A stretch of 64,000 nt of DNA. Origin: DASXRA01 sp963737425. GTDB lineage: Bacteria > Actinomycetota > Actinomycetes > Mycobacteriales > Jatrophihabitantaceae. Below are positions 17,113 through 25,198 of this stretch, piece after piece. Position 1 is the first letter of the stretch; every line of letters starts with the position of its first letter. The stretch is from contig CAVTSX010000009.1 in the NCBI GenBank assembly GCA_963737425.1, forward strand, positions 496,001 to 560,000, written 5' to 3'. The translations under genes were made by a program, and so were the position numbers. The notes beneath the pieces are model-generated. The model had not been told where the DNA came from. It did no database searches and was given only the letters and a program-made list of their open reading frames with translations.

Positions 17113-18636
17113 ATGACACTTCCCACCCACGACGAGTTGCGCGCCCAGACCACCGCGATCCTCTCCCGGCTCGGGGTTCGCGAGCTGCCCGCAGACGGCG
17201 ACCTCATCGTCCGCTCCCCCATCAGGGGTGGCGAACTGGCGCGGCTCACGTCGCACAGCGGCAAGCAGGTCGCCGACATCGTCGGCCGCGCGCACGAGGC
17301 GTTTCTGCAGTGGCGTACCGTGCCCGCGCCGGTGCGCGGCAACCTGGTGCGCGAACTGGGCGAGTTGCTCCGCGAGCACAAGGACGATCTCGGTGCCCTC
17401 GTCTCCATCGAGGCGGGCAAGATCCGGTCCGAAGGGCTCGGCGAGGTCCAGGAGATGATCGACATCTGCGACCTCGGGGTGGGCCTTTCGCGTCAGCTGT
17501 TCGGGCTGACCATCGCCTCCGAGCGGCCGGGTCACCGGATGATGGAGCAGTGGCACCCGCTCGGTGTCGTCGGTGTCATCAGCGCGTTCAACTTCCCGGT
17601 TGCGGTGTGGTCGTGGAACTCGGCGCTCGCGCTCGTGTGCGGCGACCCGGTGGTGTGGAAGCCGTCGGAGAAGGCGCTGCTCACCGCGCTGGCCTGCCAG
17701 GCTCTGATGTCGGAGGCGGCCCGCCGCGTCGGCGCGCCTGAGGCAATCTCGTCACTCGTGCTCGGCGGAGTCGCGGCCGGAGAAGCGCTCATCGACGACC
17801 CGCGGGTTGCGTTGGTCAGCGCGACGGGCTCGACGCGGATGGGCCGAGCGATCGCGCCTCGCATCGCCGGGCGGTTCGGGCGGCTGCTGCTCGAACTCGG
17901 CGGCAACAACGCGGCAATCGTCGCCCCGTCGGCCGACCTCGACCTGGCCGTGCGCGGCATCGTCTTCTCGGCGGCCGGAACCGCAGGCCAGCGCTGCACG
18001 TCGCTGCGCCGGGTCATCGCGCACTCGTCCATCGCCGATGATCTGGTCTCGCGGCTGCGGTCCGCGTACGAGACGCTGCCGATCGGCTCCCCGCTTGCCG
18101 AGGGCACCTTGGTCGGACCACTGATCGATCGCGCCGCCTACGACGGATATGCGACGGCGCTGGGCAAGGCGCAGGCCGACGGCGGCGAGGTGGTCGCCGG
18201 GGGCTCGCGGGTGCTTTCCGCCGAGGCGGACTCGGCCTACTACGTTTCGCCGGCGCTCGTGCGAATGCCGGCGCAGACCGACGTGGTGCGCACCGAGACG
18301 TTCGCGCCGATCCTGTACGTCCTGACCTACGGCGACTTCGACGAGGCGCTTGCTCTGCACAACGACGTGCCGCAAGGGCTCTCCTCGTCGATCTTCACCC
18401 TCAACGTGCGCGAGGCCGAGCGCTTCACCGCTGCTGACGGATCCGACTGCGGCATCGCCAACGTCAACATCGGCCCGTCCGGTGCTGAAATCGGCGGTGC
18501 GTTCGGCGGTGAGAAGGAAACCGGTGGCGGCCGCGAATCCGGATCGGATGCCTGGAAGTCCTACATGCGCCGGACGACCAACACGGTGAACTACTCGACC
18601 GAACTGCCCTTGGCGCAGGGCGTCGAATTCGGCTGA
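17113..18636 (+). CDS. ALDH7-type aminoadipate semialdehyde dehydrogenase
   Basis: Aldehyde dehydrogenase (507 aa) of the antiquitin/ALDH7 type, which oxidises 2-aminoadipate 6-semialdehyde (in equilibrium with piperideine-6-carboxylate) to 2-aminoadipate. The general base lies in LELGGNNAAIV and the catalytic Cys295 in AGQRCTSLR; cofactor-binding motifs NFPVAVWSWN and WKPSEKALL are intact. The C-terminal ESGSDAWKSYMRR is typical of ALDH7. A good ribosome site (AAGGAG, 5 nt) precedes ATG. Same operon as the lysine dehydrogenase-like gene, so a lysine-degradation step is the likeliest role. Confidence 0.85.
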   Translation: MTLPTHDELRAQTTAILSRLGVRELPADGDLIVRSPIRGGELARLTSHSGKQVADIVGRAHEAFLQWRTVPAPVRGNLVRELGELLREHKDDLGALVSIEAGKIRSEGLGEVQEMIDICDLGVGLSRQLFGLTIASERPGHRMMEQWHPLGVVGVISAFNFPVAVWSWNSALALVCGDPVVWKPSEKALLTALACQALMSEAARRVGAPEAISSLVLGGVAAGEALIDDPRVALVSATGSTRMGRAIAPRIAGRFGRLLLELGGNNAAIVAPSADLDLAVRGIVFSAAGTAGQRCTSLRRVIAHSSIADDLVSRLRSAYETLPIGSPLAEGTLVGPLIDRAAYDGYATALGKAQADGGEVVAGGSRVLSAEADSAYYVSPALVRMPAQTDVVRTETFAPILYVLTYGDFDEALALHNDVPQGLSSSIFTLNVREAERFTAADGSDCGIANVNIGPSGAEIGGAFGGEKETGGGRESGSDAWKSYMRRTTNTVNYSTELPLAQGVEFG

Positions 18637-18667
18637 CCGCCCGGGTAGCCCGTGACGGTGGCCCGCC

Positions 18668-18729
18668 GGTGGGCAGTTCCGCCCCAGGTGGGCACTTACA
18701 TGTGCCCACCCGCGGCATAAGTGCCCACC
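18668..18729. repeat. Intergenic palindromic element B, copy 1
   Basis: Two forward GGTGGGCA arms (18668, 18687) followed by two reverse TGCCCACC arms (ending 18710 and 18729) form nested inverted repeats. It lies between two convergent genes. Copies: 21055-21116 and 41210-41271. Confidence 0.88.
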
Positions 18730-18763
18730 CGGCGCGAGTGCATCCGCGCCCGGTACTGCTGTG

Positions 18764-19930
18764 TCAACCGCGATCGGCCGGGAGGAACTGCTCCAGCGTT
18801 GCGGCGACCAAGTCGGGCTGCTCGAGCGTCTGCATGTGCGGCGTTCCGGGGAGCTCCTGATAGGTCGCACCTGGTATGCGCTTGGCGATTCCCGACATGA
18901 TCTCTGGCGTCGTGGACGCGTCGAGTTCGCCGGCGAGCACGAGGGTCGGCGCGTCGAAATCCTCGAGCCGGCCCTGTACGTCCAGCCCTTTGAACGCCCG
19001 CCAGGCTGACGCCCAGTCGACCGGAGCGGCGCGCACGACGCGCTCGCGCGCGTAGCGCACCGGCCAGGCATTGACGGCCAGCGCGTCTGGCGTGAACCAA
19101 CGCGTCAGCGACGGGACGATCTGCGCCGCCATGCCGTCCACCTCGCCGGAGCGGGCCCTGGCCTCGAATGCCTCGAACGGGTGGTCGGTGGTTGCCAGGA
19201 GGGCTAGCGACGCGAACCGCTCCGGATAGCTGACCGCAGCCGTCTGCGCGATGCCGCCGCCGTAGGACAGGCCGACGACATGCGCCCGGTCGAGGCCTAG
19301 GGCATCGAGTACGCCGACGAGATCCCGGGCAGTGTCGGCCATCGTGAACGGCGCCGGGGATCCCGACGCGTGTCCGTGGCCGCGGATGTCGTAGGCGAAC
19401 ACCCTCCGGCCGACGGCCAGCCGCTGCATGACCTGCTCCCACATCCGCCAGTCCAGGCCGAGTGCGTGCACAAGCAGGACCGCCGGACCGGACTCGCCGC
19501 CCTGCACGACCACCGTCTCGTGATCGACCAGGCGGATGCGGCGCGGCACGGCGGGGCGTGAGATCCCGGCGTCGGCCAGCACCCCGTCGACGGCGGACAG
19601 CGCGTTCAGGCCCCGCGGAAAGCCGGCGTACACGGCCACGTGCTCGCACAGTGCGAGCAGCTCCGACGGTGCGAGGCCGGCGTGCAGCGCCGCGCGGACA
19701 TGGGTGGTGAGCTGGGGATCTGCACCGCCGCCCGCCGCCAGCATCGCGACCGTCGCGAGCTCTCGGGACGCACGGTCGAGTTCGGGATTGGCCAGCGATC
19801 CACCGAACGCGCCCTCGACCACCGCGTCGTACATCTGTGGCGAGCGAAGCCGGGTCTCGGCCAGCACCTCCTCAGCCGGTGAACCCATCAAGCCCTCGAA
19901 TTCGCGCTGGCCGCGATCGCGCCGGTCCAT
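18764..19930 (-). CDS. Carboxymuconolactone decarboxylase-alpha/beta hydrolase fusion
   Basis: A 388-aa two-domain protein. The N-terminal carboxymuconolactone-decarboxylase/AhpD-like domain spans about 15-120 (ELATVAMLAAGG, HVAVYAGFPRGLNAL). The C-terminal alpha/beta hydrolase (about 130-388) has nucleophile Ser in GLSYGGG, Asp in AGELDAS and His in GTPHMQ. This recalls PcaL, which combines 3-oxoadipate enol-lactone hydrolase and decarboxylase, but with the domains in the opposite order. No other protocatechuate genes are visible, so the substrate is unproven. ATG 19930 has AGGAG 8-9 nt upstream. A LysR gene lies just upstream in the same direction. Confidence 0.83.
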   Translation of the reverse strand: MDRRDRGQREFEGLMGSPAEEVLAETRLRSPQMYDAVVEGAFGGSLANPELDRASRELATVAMLAAGGGADPQLTTHVRAALHAGLAPSELLALCEHVAVYAGFPRGLNALSAVDGVLADAGISRPAVPRRIRLVDHETVVVQGGESGPAVLLVHALGLDWRMWEQVMQRLAVGRRVFAYDIRGHGHASGSPAPFTMADTARDLVGVLDALGLDRAHVVGLSYGGGIAQTAAVSYPERFASLALLATTDHPFEAFEARARSGEVDGMAAQIVPSLTRWFTPDALAVNAWPVRYARERVVRAAPVDWASAWRAFKGLDVQGRLEDFDAPTLVLAGELDASTTPEIMSGIAKRIPGATYQELPGTPHMQTLEQPDLVAATLEQFLPADRG

Positions 19931-20041
19931 GTCTTGCACTCCTTTGTTTGCGTGTCCATAAGACGATGACGCACGCATCGGCCAGACGTCCAAGACCTAA
20001 TAAGGCTTGTGGTAAGTCGCATGGGATATGACCGTGTCGCG

Positions 20042-20935
20042 TCAGCCGCCCGCGAGTTGCGGATGCCTGACGGCGAAGTCGATAAATGCCGACAGGGCCG
20101 GAGCCGGGCGGCGCCCGGCCGACCAGGCGAGCAACGGCGTCCAGGTCGGCTCCGGATCCAGGCCGACGATGCGGATGGGGTGGCCCGGTTCTTCGGCGAC
20201 GGCTCGGGGCAGGACGGCGACGGCCAGCCCGACGCTGGCGAGAACGCGCGCCGTGCTGTATTCGCGCGTCTCGAAGCGGACCCGGGGGGCCGCGCCGCGG
20301 GCCGCCAGGGCCTCGAGGATCACCTCACGCACTCCGGATCCCGGGCTGTAGAGGACGAGGTCGAGCCCGTCGAGCGCATCGACAGGCACGCGCCGCTTAC
20401 CGGCCAGCGGATGCTCCGGACCGGTGACCAGCACCAGGGGCTCCGAGCCGAGCGGATGCGACGCAAGGCGGCCGTCGTGCGGGCGCGGCAGCGAAACCAC
20501 GGTCGCCACGTCGAGGCGGCCCGAATGCAGGTCGGCCACCATCTCGTGGGTGGTTTCCTCGCGCAATTCGACGTCGATGGCTGGATAGTCCGCGCAGAAC
20601 TGCGCAAGCATCCGGGCCAGCGCGGTGGCAATGCCGCGTGCCGTGCCCAGCCGGATCCGGCCGCGCATCCCCTGCTTCCAGCCGAGCATTTCCTCTTCGA
20701 CGGCAGCCAGATCGGCGAGGATCCGCTCGGCGTGGTCCAGCAACGCGACGCCGGCCGGGGTGATCTCGACCCGGTGGTTGTTCCGCTCGAACAACTCGAG
20801 GCCCAAGGTGCGCTCCAGCTTGCGGATCTGCTGCGATAGCGCAGGCTGTGCGATGCGCAGCGTCGCGGCAGCGCGAGTGAAATGAAGTTCGCGGGCAACC
20901 GCCTGGAAATACTCGAGCTGGCGCGAGCTGATCAT
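20042..20935 (-). CDS. LysR-family regulator upstream of CMD-hydrolase fusion
   Basis: A 297-aa LysR protein with a canonical N-terminal winged helix (RELHFTRAAATLRIAQPALS, then QQIRKLERTLG) and the effector-binding domain from about 90 on. It is similar in style to CbbR/CatR regulators. It is transcribed towards the CMD-hydrolase gene with a 111-bp gap and could regulate it, but LysR proteins usually act on divergent genes and none is divergent here. ATG 20935 is preferred over the TTG at 20941; no strong ribosome site is visible. Confidence 0.85.
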   Translation of the reverse strand: MISSRQLEYFQAVARELHFTRAAATLRIAQPALSQQIRKLERTLGLELFERNNHRVEITPAGVALLDHAERILADLAAVEEEMLGWKQGMRGRIRLGTARGIATALARMLAQFCADYPAIDVELREETTHEMVADLHSGRLDVATVVSLPRPHDGRLASHPLGSEPLVLVTGPEHPLAGKRRVPVDALDGLDLVLYSPGSGVREVILEALAARGAAPRVRFETREYSTARVLASVGLAVAVLPRAVAEEPGHPIRIVGLDPEPTWTPLLAWSAGRRPAPALSAFIDFAVRHPQLAGG

Positions 20936-21054
20936 CGGCAAATTGTCTCACTGTGCAGAGCTGCCAGACGATCGACGTCTGGACCCGGATCAAGGAGAGG
21001 ACGTTTGAGGGGCGGGCCCCGCGCGCCCGTGGCGGTTCGGGACACCCGGTCACG

Positions 21055-21116
21055 GGTGGGCAGTTCGGCCGCAGGTGGGCACTTATAGGTGCCCACCGAG
21101 CGCGCAAGTGCCCACC
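21055..21116. repeat. Intergenic palindromic element B, copy 2
   Basis: Same layout as copy 1: two forward GGTGGGCA arms and two reverse TGCCCACC arms over 62 bp. The inner arms carry ACTTA as in copy 1 and the spacers differ. Confidence 0.88.
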
Positions 21117-21192
21117 TGCGGATCGGGCTGACAGCACAGCCGTACGTCGCGACCTGGCACGGGTGCGGCACCCCCTGGCTTCCCGCCGAGTC

Positions 21193-21246
21193 TTGATCAT
21201 CTCTGCTGGATCTGCCATTGCTCGCGGTTTCGGCAGAGATGATCAA
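21193..21246. repeat. Intergenic palindromic element A, copy 2
   Basis: Perfect 14-bp arms TTGATCATCTCTGC (21193-21206) and GCAGAGATGATCAA (21233-21246) around a 26-bp spacer, as in copy 1. Confidence 0.9.
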
Positions 21247-21310
21247 CGATGTGTGAGCGCGGAGCGCAATTCCTGCTCCGATCCGCGAGCCGGGTTCAGG
21301 CAAGCCGGAA

Positions 21311-22399
21311 CTACACGCCCACCCGCCGGGCCGCCAGGGCGATGCGATCGTCGGGTTGCACGGCGGCCACCCGGAAATAGTCTGCCGACTGCGTGCCGTA
21401 GAACTCGCCGGGCGAGACGACGATGCCTGCCTTGACGGCAAGATCGCGCGCCGCCGCCCAGGCATCGCCGCCGGGCGCCTGCGCCCAGAGGTAGAACGCG
21501 CCGTCGGGCATTGGGGCGTCGTAGCCGGCCGCCTTGAGCACCCGCTGCAGTACGTGCAACCGGTTCAGGTAGCGGACCCGCTGCGCGTCCACGTGGGCGT
21601 CGTCGCCGAGCGCAACGACGGCCGCGGCCTGCACCGGGCCGGGCGGCATCAGCCCGGCGTGCTTTCGGGTTTCGCGCAGGAAGTGGACGAGGGCGGCATC
21701 GCCTGCGTAGAAGCCGATCCGCGCCCCGGCGAAGTTGTCGCGCTTGGACAACGAATGCACCGCCACAACCCCCTGCGCGCCACTGCGCAGGATGGTTGTC
21801 GGCGAACCGTTCCAGACGAATTCGGCGTAGCACTCGTCCGAGAGCACGGGGATCTCGCGCGAGCGCGCCCATTCGGCGACCGCTGCGAGGTCCCGTAGCT
21901 CGCCGGTCGGATTGCTCGGCGAGTTCGACCAGATGCACATGGCGCGCTCGGCGTCGCTCTCGTGGATCTCGTCGAGACTGCTGTACGCCACGGGCCGGCA
22001 TCCCGCGAGGATCGCGCCCATCTCGTAGGTCGGGTAGCTGATCGCCGGATACAGCACCGTGTCGCGCGACGGATCGCGCAGGCGCAGATACTGCGGCACC
22101 GACGCGACGAACTCCTTGGTGCCGACGCACGCGGCGATCTCGGTATCAGCGTCGACCGACGCGCCGAGCCGGCGCTGGAGCCACGACGCCGCCGCCTCAC
22201 GGAAGGCTTTGGTGCCGATGGACGGCGGGTAGCCGCGAGCACCGTCCACTGTGGACAGTGCGGCCATAACCTCTGGCGGCGGCGGGTCGCACGGCGTACC
22301 GATCGAAAGATCGACCGCGCCGCCCTCGTGCTTGTCGGCAAGTGCGATCACCTCGCCGAGGCGCTCGTACGGGTAAGGCGGAGGCACGAAGCCAACCAT
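21311..22399 (-). CDS. dapC: DapC-like succinyldiaminopimelate aminotransferase
   Basis: Class I/II PLP aminotransferase (362 aa) of fold type I. The DapC-style opening FVPPPYPYERL and the lysine motif HSLSKRDNFAGARIGF are typical; SNSPSNPTGEL and the C-terminal SPGEFYGTQ complete the site. Actinobacterial relatives act in diaminopimelate synthesis. Its ATG shares a base with the stop of the FAD/Fe-S gene (TGATG), with GGAG 5 nt upstream, so it is the third gene of that operon. That context leaves open a catabolic role, for example transamination of 2-aminoadipate. In M. tuberculosis the related Rv1178 sits next to fdxC; here it does not. Confidence 0.82.
   Translation of the reverse strand: MVGFVPPPYPYERLGEVIALADKHEGGAVDLSIGTPCDPPPPEVMAALSTVDGARGYPPSIGTKAFREAAASWLQRRLGASVDADTEIAACVGTKEFVASVPQYLRLRDPSRDTVLYPAISYPTYEMGAILAGCRPVAYSSLDEIHESDAERAMCIWSNSPSNPTGELRDLAAVAEWARSREIPVLSDECYAEFVWNGSPTTILRSGAQGVVAVHSLSKRDNFAGARIGFYAGDAALVHFLRETRKHAGLMPPGPVQAAAVVALGDDAHVDAQRVRYLNRLHVLQRVLKAAGYDAPMPDGAFYLWAQAPGGDAWAAARDLAVKAGIVVSPGEFYGTQSADYFRVAAVQPDDRIALAARRVGV
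22244..22256. repeat. Palindrome GTCCACTGTGGAC, coding copy 1
   Basis: A 13-bp palindrome inside the DapC-like gene, read there as Ser-Thr-Val-Asp with a rare ACA codon. One of five exact copies in the window. Confidence 0.85.
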
Positions 22400-25182
22400 C
22401 ACGTCTCCAGGTGATCAGCGAGAAGCTCGGCCAGATGCCCGCTCTTGATTCGGGCGAGCTGCTCGAGCTGGGTGCGGCAGGAGAACCCGTCGGCCAGGAC
22501 GGCGGCACCGGCCGGTGCGTTCCGGACGGCGGGCAGGAGGGCCGTTTCGGCCACCGCCACCGAGACGTCGTAGTGCCCGCGCTCGACGCCGAAATTGCCG
22601 GCCAGGCCGCAACATCCGCCGACGGCCGCGATGGACGCGCCGGACTCCGCCAGCAGCGCCGCGTCGGCTTCCCAGCCGAGGACGGCACGATGATGGCAAT
22701 GCGGCTGTGCGACCCCGTGCACGTCAGCCATGCGCGGGGGCGTCCAGCCTTCAGTCGAGCGCAGCAGTTCGGCGAGGGTGCGCGTGGCCGCGGCCGCCGC
22801 AGCCGCGCGCGGGTCGCCCGGCAGCAACTCGGCGGCATCGGCGCGCAGTACGGCCGTGCACGACGGCTCGAGGCCCACGATGGGGATGCCGGTGTCGAGC
22901 GCCGGCGCGAGCGCGGCCAGGCTGCGACGCAGCTGCTTGCGCGCGCCGTCGAGCTGCCCGGTGGAGATCCAGGTCAGGCCGCAGCACACGGGCTTGTCGG
23001 TAATCCGCACCGAATAACCAGCAGCCTCGAGCACTGTGACGGCGGCGCGGCCCACGTCCGGCGTGAAGTGGTCGGTGAACGTGTCGACCCACAACAGCAC
23101 AGGGTTGCCTTGTGCCACCGGATGATTCGCGAACCACTGGCGGAAAGTGCTTCTGGCGAACTCCGGCAGCGGGCGGCGCTGATCGATGCCGCCGAAGCGC
23201 TTGGCGATACGGGCCAGGCCACGGCGGCGAAGGGTCGCGTTCGCCAGCCGCGGTGCCCGCGACGCCAGGCGAGCCCACCGCGGCAGCCAGCCCAGCGCAT
23301 AGTGCGCCGGCGGGCGAACCCGCCGCCGGTAACGCTGGTACAGCGCCTCGGCCTTGTACGTCGCCATGTCGATGCCGGCCGGGCAGTCGCTGGAACATCC
23401 CTTGCAGGAAAGGCAAAGGTCGAGAGACTCGGCAACCTCGGGTGAATTCCAGCCCTCGACCAGCGAGCCGTTGGCCATCTCCTGCAGCACGCGGGCCCGG
23501 CCGCGAGTGGAGTCCTTCTCATCACGCGTGGCCAGGTAGGACGGGCACATCACGCCGCCCGTGGCGGTGGTGTCGGCCCGGCACTTGCCGACGCCGACGC
23601 AGCGATGCACCGCAGTTGCCAGATCGCCGCGATCGTGCGCGTACGCAAAGCCGAGATCGCGCCGCAACGATCGGGCCACCGGCACGCGCAGGTCGGCATC
23701 GAGGGGCGCCGGGCGCACGATCACGCCCGGATTGAGCAGGTCGGCGGGATCGAAGGCGTGCTTGACGGCCGCGAACATCTCGATGGCCTCGGCCGAGTAC
23801 ATGTGCGGCAACAGCTCGCCACGTGCGCGCCCGTCGCCGTGCTCGCCCGACATCGATCCGCCGTAGCCGCCGACCAACTGCGCGGCATCCTGCACGAACT
23901 CGCGAAGCGCCGCGGGCCTCGCGGAGAGTGGGAAGTCGATACGGGCGTGTACGCAGCCGTCGCCGAAGTGGCCGTAGGAGAGGCCGTCGACGCCGTGCTG
24001 GCGCATCAGGGCCGCGAAGTCGCGCAGGTATGCACCGAGACGGTCGGGCGGGACGGCTGCGTCTTCCCAGCCGGGCCACGCCGGCTCGCCGGCCGGCGTG
24101 CGACCGCCGAGGCCCGCGCCGTCCTCGCGGATGCGCCACAACGCCGCCGCGGCACGGCCCGTGACGACGGACGAGTCGAGGCAGCCGGCGTCGGCGATCA
24201 GCTTCTGTGCGGCGGCACGCGCCTCGGACTCGGTTTCGCCTGCCATCTCGACGAAAAGCCAGCCGCCACCGCGCGGCAGGTCGGGCACGGCCGCCGCGCC
24301 GCGCCGCGAACGCACGACGCCGACCAGCCGCGCATCCATGCCTTCGAGTGCAACCGGCCGATGCGGCAGCAAACCAGGAACCGCGTCGGCTGCCGCGGGC
24401 ATGTCGGCGTACGCCAGCACGGCCAGCGCCGTCGCGGCCGGCGCGGACACGAGTCGCAGCGTCGCCTCGACGATCACGCCCAGCGTGCCCTCAGTGCCCA
24501 CGAGGAACTTCGCCAGGTCAGCGCCGTTCTCGGGCAGCAGATGCTCGAGGGAGTAACCCGAGACCTGCCTGGTGAAACGCCCGAACTCCGTACGGATCAA
24601 CGCCAACCGGTCGCGTACCAGAGTGTCCACAGTGGACGGAAGGCCACCTCCGCTGGTGTCGAGCGCAGCACCGTCGGCGGTCAGGACGTCGAGCGACACG
24701 ACGTTGTCGGCGGTGCGTCCGTACGCGAGAGCGCGTGAGCCGCAAGCGTTGTTGCCGAGCGACCCACCCACCGTGGCGCGCGAATGTGTGGACGGGTCGG
24801 GCCCGAACCGCAGCGCGTGCGCAGCGCCGGCGGCGGTCACGGCATCGAGGATCGCGCCCGGCTCGGCCACCGCGGTACGCGACTCGGGGTCGACCGAAAT
24901 CACTCGATTGAAATGACGGGAGAAGTCGAGCACGAGGCCGGTGCCGATCGCGTTGCCCGCGATGGACGTGCCCCCGCCGCGAGATGTCAGCGGCACGCCA
25001 AGCTCGCGGCAGACGCCCAGCGCCGCGGCGACCTCGTCGCGATGCCGGGGAAATGCCACCGCCTGCGGCACGACGCGGTAGTTGGATGCGTCCGATGAGA
25101 ACTCGGCGCGGCGCCGCGGCGAGATGTCGACCTCGCCGACCCCGGCACGGCGCAACTCGGCGGCGAGCGTCTCCGGGGTCAC
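22399..25182 (-). CDS. FAD-linked oxidase/4Fe-4S/CCG-domain dehydrogenase (D-2-hydroxyacid type)
   Basis: A 927-aa flavoprotein. The FAD_binding_4 domain (about 35-200) carries TSRGGGTSIAGNAIG and GGSLGNNACGSRALAYG; the FAD-oxidase C domain extends to about 490. Two cysteine clusters (CVGVGKC..MCPSY, and LCLSCKGCSSDCPAGI) bind 4Fe-4S, and two CCG motifs (VCCGLTW, GGCCGLAGNFG) close the protein. Domain order and size match Dld2/YdiJ-type D-lactate or D-2-hydroxyglutarate dehydrogenases feeding electrons to the respiratory chain. It lies 16 bp after the unknown VOC-like gene and is coupled to the aminotransferase, which hints at 2-hydroxyglutarate as substrate. Confidence 0.87.
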   Translation of the reverse strand: MTPETLAAELRRAGVGEVDISPRRRAEFSSDASNYRVVPQAVAFPRHRDEVAAALGVCRELGVPLTSRGGGTSIAGNAIGTGLVLDFSRHFNRVISVDPESRTAVAEPGAILDAVTAAGAAHALRFGPDPSTHSRATVGGSLGNNACGSRALAYGRTADNVVSLDVLTADGAALDTSGGGLPSTVDTLVRDRLALIRTEFGRFTRQVSGYSLEHLLPENGADLAKFLVGTEGTLGVIVEATLRLVSAPAATALAVLAYADMPAAADAVPGLLPHRPVALEGMDARLVGVVRSRRGAAAVPDLPRGGGWLFVEMAGETESEARAAAQKLIADAGCLDSSVVTGRAAAALWRIREDGAGLGGRTPAGEPAWPGWEDAAVPPDRLGAYLRDFAALMRQHGVDGLSYGHFGDGCVHARIDFPLSARPAALREFVQDAAQLVGGYGGSMSGEHGDGRARGELLPHMYSAEAIEMFAAVKHAFDPADLLNPGVIVRPAPLDADLRVPVARSLRRDLGFAYAHDRGDLATAVHRCVGVGKCRADTTATGGVMCPSYLATRDEKDSTRGRARVLQEMANGSLVEGWNSPEVAESLDLCLSCKGCSSDCPAGIDMATYKAEALYQRYRRRVRPPAHYALGWLPRWARLASRAPRLANATLRRRGLARIAKRFGGIDQRRPLPEFARSTFRQWFANHPVAQGNPVLLWVDTFTDHFTPDVGRAAVTVLEAAGYSVRITDKPVCCGLTWISTGQLDGARKQLRRSLAALAPALDTGIPIVGLEPSCTAVLRADAAELLPGDPRAAAAAAATRTLAELLRSTEGWTPPRMADVHGVAQPHCHHRAVLGWEADAALLAESGASIAAVGGCCGLAGNFGVERGHYDVSVAVAETALLPAVRNAPAGAAVLADGFSCRTQLEQLARIKSGHLAELLADHLET
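24625..24637. repeat. Palindrome GTCCACAGTGGAC, coding copy 2
   Basis: Exact 13-bp palindrome inside the FAD/4Fe-4S dehydrogenase gene. On the sense strand it reads Ser-Thr-Val-Asp with TCC ACT GTG GAC; the palindrome is preserved whichever central base is used. Confidence 0.85.
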
Positions 25183-25198
25183 GCAGCTATTCTCCCGC

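Larger units (their letters stand above)
20936..21310. other. 375-bp intergenic region carrying repeat elements A and B
   Basis: No gene-like frame is supported. The region holds the upstream sequence of the LysR gene, element B copy 2 (21055-21116) and element A copy 2 (21193-21246), and ends at the stop of the aminotransferase gene. No further structure was recognised. Confidence 0.7.
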
